This document shows positions 1-8,063 of a stretch of DNA of 64,000 bases, one piece after another. Source of the stretch: Actinomycetes bacterium (GTDB lineage: Bacteria > Actinomycetota > Acidimicrobiia > Acidimicrobiales > Ilumatobacteraceae); assembly GCA_029782355.1 (NCBI GenBank), contig JAKOUY010000011.1:310001-374000 (forward strand), given 5' to 3'. The position numbers and the translations under genes are program-made. How positions within the stretch are numbered: position 1 is the first letter of the stretch; the number at the start of each line of letters is the position of its first letter. The notes beneath the pieces are model-generated. The model did no database searches, was not told the DNA's origin, and worked only from the letters and a program-made list of their open reading frames with translations.

Positions 1-2
1 CC

Positions 3-257
3 GAGGCTCGGCGAGGACCCGACGACGAGCACCTGGCGTCGGTCGGTCCGCCCTACGAGTTCGCCGTGCTCATCGGGACGCACTCCCCCAACGCCTCGGC
101 CATCTTCCTGCACGTGGCCACCGAACACCTCGGCCGGCTGGCACCCACGGCGGGATGCGTCGCCGTGCGGCGCGACGATCTGGTCGAGCTGGTCGGGCGG
201 CTCACCCCGAACACCTGGTTCGTGATCGGCCACGGCATGGACGAAGCGGCGCGCTGA
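3..257 (+). CDS. C-terminal fragment of an unrecognised protein, cut by the window edge
   Basis: An open frame enters from the left edge and ends at a TGA at 255-257, giving about 84 residues. The readable part contains PPYEFAVLIGTHSPN and ends VIGHGMDEAAR. No family motif was recognised and there is no membrane segment. It converges on the ABC permease gene with only 3 nt between the stops. The GTG at 66 could be an internal start, but the frame is open upstream, so truncation by the window is the simpler reading. Function unknown. Confidence 0.5.
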   Translation, partial: EARRGPDDEHLASVGPPYEFAVLIGTHSPNASAIFLHVATEHLGRLAPTAGCVAVRRDDLVELVGRLTPNTWFVIGHGMDEAAR

Positions 258-260
258 GGA

Positions 261-1055
261 TCAGGCGCGCAGCAGCCGATCGATCCGCCGCGCCGCGACG
301 ACGACGGCCACCACGGCCAACACCACCAGGACGGCGACGTGGATGAGCATCGACCAGGCCCACACGCCGGCGGCCAGCGAGCGGATCATCGCCACCCCGT
401 GGTACAGCGGCGAGAGGTTCACCGCCCACCGCCAGCGTCCGTAGGCCTCGACCGGGAAGAACGTGGCCGAGAACATCAGCATCGGCATGGTGGCCACAGT
501 GACCCAGTCCATGTCCGGCCAGCCGCGCATGTACGACGTGGCGGTGAAGCCCAGCGCGGCGAACACCAGCCCCACCGCGGCCGAGGCCGGGAGGGTGAGC
601 AGCGCCGACCACGAGTGCACCAGCCCCATGGCCGTCATCACCACCAGGAAGCTGGCGGCGTACAGCTGGCCGCGCAGCAGCGCCCAGCCGATGTCGCCGA
701 CGGCGACGTCGGCGGGGGTCATCGGCGTGGCCAGCACGCCGTCGTACAGGTGCATCTGGCGCAACCGGACCATGACGTTGCCGGTCGAGTCGTAGATCGC
801 GCCGTTCATCGCCGAGGTGGCCATCAGGGCCGGGGCGACGAACTCGACGTAGGTCACCGGGCGACCGCCGACCGTGACGTCACCGACCAACCTGCCCACG
901 CCGAGGCGCATCGACAGCAGGTAGAAGAGCGGCTCGAAGAACCCGGAGACGATGATCAGCCACATCCGCCGGTAGGCCACCAGGTGCCGCTCCACCATCC
1001 GATGCGGTCGCCGCAGGGCGAACACCGGCGGGAGGATCCGTAGGAGTCCGCTCAC
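261..1055 (-). CDS. ABC-2 type exporter permease (DrrB/NodJ-like), second of a pair
   Basis: A 264-residue integral membrane protein with about six hydrophobic segments and the ABC-2 layout: an N-terminal cytoplasmic stretch (residues 1-30), a first segment around IIVSGFFEPLFYLLSM, and a conserved late loop with FFPVEAYGRWRWAVNLSPLYHG. The start is the GTG at 1055-1053, whose GTGA overlaps the TGA of the upstream permease, so the two are translationally coupled. With the ATPase at 1831-2781 it forms a three-gene exporter with two different permeases. Family relatives export drugs, lipids or oligosaccharides; the substrate here cannot be read from sequence. Confidence 0.85.
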   Translation of the reverse strand: MSGLLRILPPVFALRRPHRMVERHLVAYRRMWLIIVSGFFEPLFYLLSMRLGVGRLVGDVTVGGRPVTYVEFVAPALMATSAMNGAIYDSTGNVMVRLRQMHLYDGVLATPMTPADVAVGDIGWALLRGQLYAASFLVVMTAMGLVHSWSALLTLPASAAVGLVFAALGFTATSYMRGWPDMDWVTVATMPMLMFSATFFPVEAYGRWRWAVNLSPLYHGVAMIRSLAAGVWAWSMLIHVAVLVVLAVVAVVVAARRIDRLLRA

Positions 1056-1831
1056 TGGTGCAACCTGGCGTGCAGCGAGCGGCGGGCCAGCAACCAGCCG
1101 ACCACGATCCAGGCGGCCACGTAGCCGAGATGGGCCACGGTGGCGAGCGCCTCGACGTGGTCGGCGGTGAACGCCCGAGCGACCACGACCCCGTGCCACA
1201 GCGGGAACGTACGGGCCATCCACTGGACGAGCACGGGGAGCTGGCCGATCGGGTAGAACGCCCCGCCGAACAGGAACAGCGGGATGATCACGAATCGCTG
1301 GATGGCGGGGAAGCTGGTCTCGCTCTCGGTGGCCGCGGCGTACGCCATGCACGGCATGGCGAACGCCAGCGAGACCAGGGCGGCGACGGCGACCGCCGGG
1401 ATGAGTCCCCACGTCCGGGTGTCATCGACGAAGGCGAGCACCACGGCGACCGATCCCACGGAGATCAGCGCACGACCGGTCATGAACAGGGCGTGGCCAC
1501 CGACGATGTCGCCGGCGTCCAGCGGCGTGGCCACCTGGGCGTGGTACGTCCGGTTCCACTTCAGCCCGCCGCGCACCGGCCACAGGCTGTCCAGGGCGCC
1601 GAGCGTCATGGCGGTGGACACCAGGAGTCCGGGCGCGACGTAGGCCAGATAGGTCAGTCCGCCGAGCGCCACCTGGCTGCCCGGGTGCCGGTCGACCAGC
1701 GCGCCGACTCCCACGCCGAGGCCCAGCAGGTACAGCAGCGGCTCCAGCAGCGAGACGATCACCGAGCTGGCCAGCAGCCGCCGGTAGAGGGCGAACTGCA
1801 CGGCGGCGGCGCGTGCCGCTCCACTGGTCAT
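1052..1831 (-). CDS. ABC-2 type exporter permease (DrrB/NodJ-like), first of a pair
   Basis: A 259-residue membrane protein paralogous in layout to the downstream permease. It has an N-terminal cytoplasmic region, a first segment near VIVSLLEPLLYLLGLGVGVG, and the ABC-2 signature region GGAFYPIGQLPVLVQWMARTFP followed by LWHGVVVARAF. The ATG at 1831-1829 overlaps the ATPase stop by one base (TGATGA), and the 3' end overlaps the next permease by 4 nt. The pair probably acts as a heterodimer with a single type of ATPase subunit, as in NodIJ/DrrAB-type exporters. Confidence 0.85.
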   Translation of the reverse strand: MTSGAARAAAVQFALYRRLLASSVIVSLLEPLLYLLGLGVGVGALVDRHPGSQVALGGLTYLAYVAPGLLVSTAMTLGALDSLWPVRGGLKWNRTYHAQVATPLDAGDIVGGHALFMTGRALISVGSVAVVLAFVDDTRTWGLIPAVAVAALVSLAFAMPCMAYAAATESETSFPAIQRFVIIPLFLFGGAFYPIGQLPVLVQWMARTFPLWHGVVVARAFTADHVEALATVAHLGYVAAWIVVGWLLARRSLHARLHQ

Positions 1832-2781
1832 CAGTCCACCAGGCTTCGCCCGGTGAGCTGCAGGAACACGTCTTCCAGGGTCGCCCGCCGGACCAGCGCG
1901 CTGTCCGGGCGGAGCTGGCGCCGGTGGACCTCGCCCAGGGCGTGCTCGCCGTCGTCGGCGTAGATCAGCACCCGGTCGGCCAGCGCCTCCTGGCGGCTGC
2001 CGACCCCGCCCAGCTGGTCGGCCAGCTCGGCGGTGGACGCCGAGCCGTCGCGGGCCGGGAAGCGCAGCTCGAGCACCTCGCGCGTCGAGTACTGGGTGAT
2101 CAGCTGTCGGGGGGACCCCTCGGCCACGATCCGGCCCTCGTCGATCACCACCAGCCGGTCGCACAGTTGCTCGGCTTCGTCCATGTAGTGGGTGGTCAGC
2201 ACCTGGGTCACCCCCTCCTGCTTCAGCCGGTACAGCCGGTCCCACAGCAGATGGCGGGCTTGCGGGTCGAGCCCGGTGGTCGGCTCGTCGAGCAGCAGCA
2301 GCTCCGGTCGGTTGATCAGGGAGCGGGCGATGGACAGGCGTCGCTTCATCCCCCCGGAGAGGGTGTCGACCACGCTCCCGGCGCGGTCGCTCAGCCGGGC
2401 GAACTCGAGCAGCTCCGCCGTCCGCCGCCGGCACTCCGCCCGGGGCAGGTCGAAGTAGCGCCCGTAGATGCGCAGGTTCTCCTCGACGCTCAGCTCCTGG
2501 TCGAGCGTGTCCAGCTGGGGCACCACACCGAGGCGGCCGCGGATGTGCGGACCGTGGGTGCGTGGATCGAGGCCGAAGATGCGCAGCGTGCCGCCGCTCA
2601 CCGGTGAGACCGCGGCGATCATCCGCATCGTCGACGACTTCCCCGCACCGTTCGGACCGAGGAACCCGAACAGCTCGCCGCGGTGCACCGCCAGGTCGAT
2701 GCCGCGGACGGCCTCGAACTCGCCGAACCGCTTGGTCAGCCCACGGGCCTCGATGAGCAGGTCGTCGGTCGCGGCAGCCAT
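1831..2781 (-). CDS. ABC exporter ATP-binding protein (DrrA-like)
   Basis: A 316-residue nucleotide-binding subunit. Visible are the Walker A GPNGAGKSS (about residues 39-47), the signature LSGGMKRRL, the Walker B LLLLDEPTTGLDP and the H-loop TTHYMDEAEQL. After about residue 215 comes a DrrA-type C-terminal extension ending LEDVFLQLTGRSLVD. It energises the two permeases encoded directly downstream. The start is taken as the ATG at 2781-2779; a GTG four codons upstream (2793) is also possible, and neither has a clear Shine-Dalgarno sequence. Divergent from the GMC oxidoreductase gene. Confidence 0.9.
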   Translation of the reverse strand: MAAATDDLLIEARGLTKRFGEFEAVRGIDLAVHRGELFGFLGPNGAGKSSTMRMIAAVSPVSGGTLRIFGLDPRTHGPHIRGRLGVVPQLDTLDQELSVEENLRIYGRYFDLPRAECRRRTAELLEFARLSDRAGSVVDTLSGGMKRRLSIARSLINRPELLLLDEPTTGLDPQARHLLWDRLYRLKQEGVTQVLTTHYMDEAEQLCDRLVVIDEGRIVAEGSPRQLITQYSTREVLELRFPARDGSASTAELADQLGGVGSRQEALADRVLIYADDGEHALGEVHRRQLRPDSALVRRATLEDVFLQLTGRSLVD

Positions 2782-2830
2782 GGCGGCGCGCACGATAGTG
2801 AACGTGCCGCCGGCGCGGCGGGTGGATTGT

Positions 2831-2836
2831 CAGAAT
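2831..2836 (+). promoter_or_regulatory. Possible -10 element for a leaderless GMC oxidoreductase transcript
   Basis: CAGAAT lies 6 nt before the GTG start at 2843. No purine-rich ribosome site separates them, so transcription could start at or next to the GTG. No -35 match is visible. Confidence 0.3.
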
Positions 2837-2842
2837 GGGCCG

Positions 2843-4735
2843 GTGAGCGAGCCGGCCTGCGACGTGCTGATCGTCGGAGCCGGCCCCGGCGGGGCCGTGG
2901 CGGCCGGTGAGTTCGTCGGTGCCGGGTTGCGGGTGGTCTGCCTGGAGCAGGGCCCGTGGCTCGACCCGGCCGGCTTCCCGGGGGCGACACCCGAGTGGGA
3001 GGTGGCCAGCTCGCGGGCCTGGTCCTCGTCGCCGGCCGTGCGCCGGGCGCCGACCGACTGGGCGATCGACACCTCGGCGTCCGACGTTGGCGTCCTCGAC
3101 TACCACGGCGTGGGCGGGGCGACCGTGCTGTACGCCGGTCAGTGGCCGCGACTCGTACCCCACGACTTCGCCAGGTGGCCGTTCGGGTACGAGGAGCTGC
3201 GTCCGTACTACGAGGAAACCGACTGGCAGTTCGGGGTGTCGGCCAGGTCCGGCAATCCCGCCTACCCGGCCGGGGCCGAGCCGCCGATGGGGCCGCTACC
3301 CGTCCACGAGCTCGGCTGGCGAGTGGCGCGCGCCCACGACCGGCTGGGCTGGCACTGGTGGCCGTGCCCCAACGCCATCGCCTCGCGTCCCTTCGCCGGC
3401 CGGCGACCCTGCGTGCAGCGCGGCACCTGCCTGTACGGCTGCAACGAGGGAGCCAAGGGCTCGGCCGACGTCACCCACTGGCCAGGGCTGGTGGCCAACG
3501 GCTGCCACCTGATCACCGGGGCCACGGTCCGCCGGATCGTCGCCGACGGGTCGGGACTGGCCGAGGGCGCCGTGTGGGTCGACGCCGACGGCCAGGAGCA
3601 CGTGACCACGGCCCGGCTGGTGGTCCTGGCGGCGGGCGGGCTCGGCACGCCGGCCCTGCTGCTGCGCTCCGGCCTGGCCAACGGATCGGGGATGGTCGGG
3701 CGCAACCTGATGGTCCACCCGCTCGTCAAGGTGGTCGGCCTGTTCGACGGCGACGGGCGGGCCTGGCAGACGCAGGCCGGCGGCATCATCCAGTGCCTGG
3801 AGTTCGCCACGAGCGACCCGCGCCGCGGGTTCACCGGCGGCGCGACGTGGGCGCTCGGTTCCTCCGGCGGGCCGATCGCCGCGGCCTACGCCGGCCGTCC
3901 GGGCGGCACCTGGGGAGCCGACCATCACGCCCATGTCCGCGCCCGGCTGGGGAACACCGCGTTCTGGACCGTCATCGCCGAGGACCACCCGCACCCCGAC
4001 AACCGGGTGACCGTGACGGCCGACGGGCTGGCGGTGCGCTATCGGACCTCGGAGAACACCACCCGCCTGCTGGCCTGGAACGTCGAGCGGGCCACGGAGT
4101 CACTGCGCGAGGCCGGGGCGCGGCACGTCGAGATCGAGCCGGTGCCGGCCAACGGGCACTTCCTCGGCACGGCGCGGCTCGGCGACGATCCATCGGCGTC
4201 GGTGGTGGACGTCTGGGGTCGCTGCCACGAGGTCCCCAACCTCCTGATCACCGACGCCAGCGTGCTGCCCACCGGTGGCTCGGCCAACCCGACCAGCACG
4301 CTGGTCGCCGTGGCGCTGCGCACCGCCCGCCACGCCGTCGAAGCGTGGGGCGAGTTGCCCCGCCCCCGTCCGACCCGGCGCACCACGCCCCTCCCGCCGG
4401 CGGTCGACGGCCCGTCCCCGACCCCGCAGCCGGTGGAGCCGGATCAGCCGCTGACGGCGCCGGAGCGCCAAGCGTTCGAGGCCCACGCCACCCGGCTGAT
4501 CCCGGCGGGCGACGGCATGCCCGGCGCGGCCGACGTTGGGTGCGGAGGCCATCCCCTGCAGCGGGTGCTCGCCTGGCGCCCCGATCTCGTCGAGCCGCTG
4601 CTCGACGCCCTCGCCGACCCGGACTCCCCCGGCTCCGTTGCCACCCTCCGCTACCTGGCCGTGGCGTCGTATTACCTGGTGCCGGCCGTCCGCCACCGGC
4701 TCGGTCTGGACACCGTGGCCGCGCCGCCCGGGTAG
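2843..4735 (+). CDS. GMC-family FAD oxidoreductase fused to a gluconate 2-dehydrogenase subunit 3-like domain
   Basis: A 630-residue flavoprotein. The N-terminal dinucleotide motif VGAGPGGAVAAGEF is at about residues 11-24. The GMC C-terminal region (about residues 435-500) reads HFLGTARLGDDPSASVVD, then NLLITDASVLPTGGSANPT, closest in style to gluconate/alcohol dehydrogenase flavoprotein subunits. After a proline-rich linker, residues about 537-615 (LTAPERQAFEAHATRLIPA, then MPGAADVG) resemble the small subunit 3 normally encoded separately and exported by Tat. No signal peptide is visible with this GTG start. Substrate unknown; likely oxidises an alcohol or sugar hydroxyl and passes electrons to a carrier. 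The domain fusion is the odd point. Confidence 0.85.
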   Translation: MSEPACDVLIVGAGPGGAVAAGEFVGAGLRVVCLEQGPWLDPAGFPGATPEWEVASSRAWSSSPAVRRAPTDWAIDTSASDVGVLDYHGVGGATVLYAGQWPRLVPHDFARWPFGYEELRPYYEETDWQFGVSARSGNPAYPAGAEPPMGPLPVHELGWRVARAHDRLGWHWWPCPNAIASRPFAGRRPCVQRGTCLYGCNEGAKGSADVTHWPGLVANGCHLITGATVRRIVADGSGLAEGAVWVDADGQEHVTTARLVVLAAGGLGTPALLLRSGLANGSGMVGRNLMVHPLVKVVGLFDGDGRAWQTQAGGIIQCLEFATSDPRRGFTGGATWALGSSGGPIAAAYAGRPGGTWGADHHAHVRARLGNTAFWTVIAEDHPHPDNRVTVTADGLAVRYRTSENTTRLLAWNVERATESLREAGARHVEIEPVPANGHFLGTARLGDDPSASVVDVWGRCHEVPNLLITDASVLPTGGSANPTSTLVAVALRTARHAVEAWGELPRPRPTRRTTPLPPAVDGPSPTPQPVEPDQPLTAPERQAFEAHATRLIPAGDGMPGAADVGCGGHPLQRVLAWRPDLVEPLLDALADPDSPGSVATLRYLAVASYYLVPAVRHRLGLDTVAAPPG

Positions 4736-4777
4736 CCTGCGGTCGCCGTACCCGTGTGCGGCCAGTCTGGAGATGTC

Positions 4778-5251
4778 ATGTCCGACGCCGTGCAGTTCGA
4801 CGAGGTGTCGACGGTGGGTCTGGAGTCCTCCCCCGTCGCCGCGGCCCTGGCCGGTCTGCGAGCCAACGAGGCCCGCTACTTCCACAACAAGTACCAGCAC
4901 ACCTTCACCGTCGAGCCGGCGGCGACGGCCACGCGGGTCGTCGATCTCGTGGCCACCGTGCTGCGCGAGGAGCGCGGCATCGTCATCGAGTCCCGTCCGC
5001 TCCAGGCCACCCAGTTCCAGGTGGAGAACATCCGCTTCTCGTACGTCTTCTACGAGAGCGGCCTGTCGATCAACGTGATGTGGACGGTCGACGACCCCAA
5101 GCGCCGCGCCGTCGGGTTCAAGCTCAGCGACGGGATGGAGATCCCCGCCGAGCTGGCCGATCGGTTCAAGTTCGCCCGCCAGAAGTCCAAGCTGGCTGGC
5201 ACCATCCGCGGCTCGTACTTCGTCATCAAGGGCGACTACCCCGACGCCTGA
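4778..5251 (+). CDS. Conserved-looking small hypothetical protein
   Basis: A 157-residue soluble protein, not recognised. The start is the ATG at 4778, preceded by GGAG at 4769-4772; an in-frame GTG at 4754 lacks such a site. The sequence alternates charged and beta-rich stretches (RYFHNKYQHTFTVEP, FSYVFYESGLSINVMWTVDD, GSYFVIKGDYPDA) and has no membrane segment. It follows the GMC gene by 42 nt in the same direction and may be cotranscribed. It converges on relA with 17 nt between the stops. No function is proposed. Confidence 0.6.
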   Translation: MSDAVQFDEVSTVGLESSPVAAALAGLRANEARYFHNKYQHTFTVEPAATATRVVDLVATVLREERGIVIESRPLQATQFQVENIRFSYVFYESGLSINVMWTVDDPKRRAVGFKLSDGMEIPAELADRFKFARQKSKLAGTIRGSYFVIKGDYPDA

Positions 5252-5268
5252 CCGCGCGGTCCGATGCC

Positions 5269-7479
5269 TCAGCCGCCCTTGCCGGGGACCAGGCGGTAGG
5301 CGTCGTAGACGGCGTCGATGCCCTTGATCGACCGCAGGGCCGAGTCGAGGTGGCTGGGGTCGGCCAGCTCGAACTCGAAGCGCATCTTGGCGATGCGGTC
5401 GCCGCCGGTGTGGGTGCTGCAGGCGACGATGTTGACGTGGTGCTCGGACAGGGCGTTGGCGACGTCGCGCAGCAGGCGGGAGCGGTCCAGGGCGACGACT
5501 TCCACCGCGGCGCGGAACACCTGATCGACGGGCGCGCCGTCCCACTCGACCTCCACCAGACGAGCGGCCTGGGCGCTCATCAGGCTCTCGGCGTTGGCAC
5601 AGTCCGTGCGGTGCACGCTCACGCCACGGCCGCGGGTGACGAAGCCGATGACCTCGTCCCCCGGCACCGGCGTGCAACAGCGCGACAGCCGGACGAACAC
5701 GTCGTCGAGTCCCTCGACGTGGACGCCGGACGTCCCCCGCTGCCGGCGGACGGCGCTGGGTCGGACGACCGTGGGTTGGATCATGTCCGGGTGGTGATCG
5801 CGCAGCGCCCGGCGCATCTTCTGGACGACCGTCTTGGCCGACAGGTGGCCCTCGCCGATGGCGGCCAGGAACGTGTCGAGGTCGGCGTAGGACGCCGCCT
5901 CGATCTCCTCCTTCAGCGCCGGATGCCCCCAGATCAGGTTGGCCGGGAGCTCGGCCTTGCGCATCTCCCGGGTCAGCTCGTCGCGCCCGGACTCGATCGC
6001 GTCGACCCGCCGCTCTCGGCTGAACCACTGGCGGATCTTGTTGCGCGCCCGGGGCGAGCGGACGAACTCCATCCAGTCACGTGACGGCGCAGCCGTGTCG
6101 ACCTTGGACGTGAAGATCTCGCAGGTGTCGCCGCTGCGCACCTCGGTGGAGATCGGCACGAGTCGGCCGTTGATCTTCGCCCCGATGCACCGATGGCCGA
6201 CCTCGGTGTGGACCGCGTAGGCGAAGTCGACCGTCGTCGAGCCGACCGGCAGGGTGATCACCTTGCCCTTCGGGGTGAACACGAAGACCTCGTCCTGCTC
6301 GAGGTCGGTCTTCAGGTTCTCCATGAACGTCTTCGGATCGTTGACGTCGGCCTGCCAGTCGATGATCCGGTTCAGCCAGTCGATGTCGCCGCCCTCGGCG
6401 TCCTTGTACGCCCAGTGGGCGGCGACGCCCCACTCGGCCCGGTGGTGCATCTCCCGGGTCCGGATCTGGATCTCCACCGCCTTGCCCCCCGGGCCGATCA
6501 CCGTGGTGTGCAGGCTCTGGTACAGGTTGAACTTGGGCATGGCGATGTAGTCCTTGAATCGCCCCTGGACGTGCTTGTAGTGCCCGTGGACACAGCCCAG
6601 CGCGGCGTAGCAGTCCTTCACCGAGTCGACGATGATCCGCACCGCGATCAGGTCGAAGATGTCGTCGAACTCCCGGCCCTTCTGGACCATCTTCTCGTAC
6701 AGGCTCCACAGGTGCTTGCCGCGCCCGGTGATCTCGGCCTCGATGCCCAGCTCACGCAGGTGGACGCGCACCTCGGCGATGACCTTGGCCAGGTAGACGT
6801 CACGCTCCGGCGAGCGCGTCGCCACCAGGTGGTCGAGCTCGGCGAAGCGCTTCGGGTACAGGGCGGCGAACGACAGGTCCTCGAGCTGCTGCTTGATCTC
6901 CTGCATGCCCAAGCGGTGGGCCAGCGGGGCGTAGATGTCCAGGGTCTCGTGGGCGATGCGCTCCTGCTTCTCGTGCGGCATCGCCCCGATGGTGCGCATG
7001 TTGTGCAACCGGTCGGCCAGCTTGATGACCAGGACGCGCAGGTCCTTGGCCATGGCCACCAGCATCTTGCGCATCGTCGCGGCCTGCTGGGCCTCCTTGG
7101 AGTCGAACTGCAGCCGCTCCAGCTTGGTCACGCCGTCGACGATCTGGGCGACCTCGTCGCCGAAGCCGAGCTGGACGTCCGACAGGGTGATCTCGGTGTC
7201 CTCCACGGCGTCGTGCAGCAGCGCAGCGGCCAGCGAGACCTCGTCGAGACCGATGTCGGCCACGATCCGGGCGACGGCCAGCGGGTGGTTGATGTAGCTC
7301 TCGCCGCTGCCGCGAGACTGGTGTCGATGTGCTTCGCGCGCCGTCTCGTAGGCCCGGTTGATCAGGTTGACCGAGGACTTCGGGTGCCGGCGGCGGTACG
7401 ACGCCACCAGTGGGGCCAGCTCCTGGGCCGAGGCTGTCTGCTGCCGCCGCCAGGGAAGGACCCGGTCGACAGCGGCCAT
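5269..7479 (-). CDS. rel: Bifunctional (p)ppGpp synthetase/hydrolase, RelA/SpoT family
   Basis: A 736-residue full-length Rel enzyme that makes and degrades the stringent-response alarmone (p)ppGpp. Domains in order: HD hydrolase (LLHDAVEDT, about residue 88), synthetase with RFKDYIAMPKFNLYQSLHT (about residues 310-330), TGS (FVFTPKGKVITLPVGSTTVDFAYAVHTEVG region, about 400-460), the Cys-containing CCTPVPGDEVIGF segment, and a C-terminal ACT domain. The RFKD motif is the RXKD form known from bifunctional Rel enzymes. The ATG at 7479 starts one base after the apt stop codon, so apt-rel is one transcription unit, as in many actinobacteria. Confidence 0.97.
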   Translation of the reverse strand: MAAVDRVLPWRRQQTASAQELAPLVASYRRRHPKSSVNLINRAYETAREAHRHQSRGSGESYINHPLAVARIVADIGLDEVSLAAALLHDAVEDTEITLSDVQLGFGDEVAQIVDGVTKLERLQFDSKEAQQAATMRKMLVAMAKDLRVLVIKLADRLHNMRTIGAMPHEKQERIAHETLDIYAPLAHRLGMQEIKQQLEDLSFAALYPKRFAELDHLVATRSPERDVYLAKVIAEVRVHLRELGIEAEITGRGKHLWSLYEKMVQKGREFDDIFDLIAVRIIVDSVKDCYAALGCVHGHYKHVQGRFKDYIAMPKFNLYQSLHTTVIGPGGKAVEIQIRTREMHHRAEWGVAAHWAYKDAEGGDIDWLNRIIDWQADVNDPKTFMENLKTDLEQDEVFVFTPKGKVITLPVGSTTVDFAYAVHTEVGHRCIGAKINGRLVPISTEVRSGDTCEIFTSKVDTAAPSRDWMEFVRSPRARNKIRQWFSRERRVDAIESGRDELTREMRKAELPANLIWGHPALKEEIEAASYADLDTFLAAIGEGHLSAKTVVQKMRRALRDHHPDMIQPTVVRPSAVRRQRGTSGVHVEGLDDVFVRLSRCCTPVPGDEVIGFVTRGRGVSVHRTDCANAESLMSAQAARLVEVEWDGAPVDQVFRAAVEVVALDRSRLLRDVANALSEHHVNIVACSTHTGGDRIAKMRFEFELADPSHLDSALRSIKGIDAVYDAYRLVPGKGG

Positions 7480-7480
7480 G

Positions 7481-8038
7481 TCAGTAGGTGGCCAGCGACT
7501 CGACGTGGCGGCCCGCCAGCCGCTCACGCCCGCCCAGACTGGGCAGCTCGATGAGGAACCCGAGCCCGACGACGATGCCGCCGAGCTCCTCCACCAGCCG
7601 GCAGGTGGCCTCGGCGGTCCCACCGGTGGCCAGCACGTCGTCGATGATCAGGATCCGCTCGTTGGGGTGGATGGCGTCGCGGTGGATCTCCAGCTTGTCG
7701 GTGCCGTACTCGGTGGTGTACTCCTCACGGACCACGGCCCACGGCAGCTTGCCGGCCTTGCGCACCGGGACGAACGCCGACCCGAGGTGATAGGCCATGG
7801 GCGCGGCGAGGATGAACCCGCGGGCCTCCATGCCGAGCACCCGGTGCGGGTGCGCGTCACGGAAGCGACCGGCCAACTCGTCGACCGCGCCGTGAAAGGC
7901 CCGGGCGTTCCCGAGCAACGGGGTGATGTCACGGAACGTGACGCCCTGGATCGGGTAGTGCGGGATGTCGCGGACGTGCTCAGTGACCCAGTGCGGACCG
8001 CTGGTGGCGTCGCGCAGTCCGTTGAGGGTGTCCGTCAT
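7481..8038 (-). CDS. apt: Adenine phosphoribosyltransferase
   Basis: A 185-residue purine salvage enzyme making AMP from adenine and PRPP. It has the Apt N-terminal signature (IPHYPIQGVTFRDITPLL), the substrate region MEARGFILAAP, and the PRPP-binding motif ILIIDDVLATGGTA near residue 130. It lies between secF and rel, a gene order shared with Mycobacterium. The ATG at 8038 has a TAGCCT hexamer 7 nt upstream and no Shine-Dalgarno site, so it may also be expressed from its own leaderless promoter inside the operon. Confidence 0.95.
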   Translation of the reverse strand: MTDTLNGLRDATSGPHWVTEHVRDIPHYPIQGVTFRDITPLLGNARAFHGAVDELAGRFRDAHPHRVLGMEARGFILAAPMAYHLGSAFVPVRKAGKLPWAVVREEYTTEYGTDKLEIHRDAIHPNERILIIDDVLATGGTAEATCRLVEELGGIVVGLGFLIELPSLGGRERLAGRHVESLATY

Positions 8039-8045
8039 GGCCGCC

Positions 8046-8051
8046 AGGCTA
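8046..8051 (-). promoter_or_regulatory. Possible -10 element for a leaderless apt transcript
   Basis: TAGCCT on the minus strand ends 7 nt before the apt ATG. The same hexamer followed by GGC occurs 6 nt before the queA GTG. No convincing -35 is seen. Confidence 0.35.
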
Positions 8052-8063
8052 CCTGCGGCCCGC

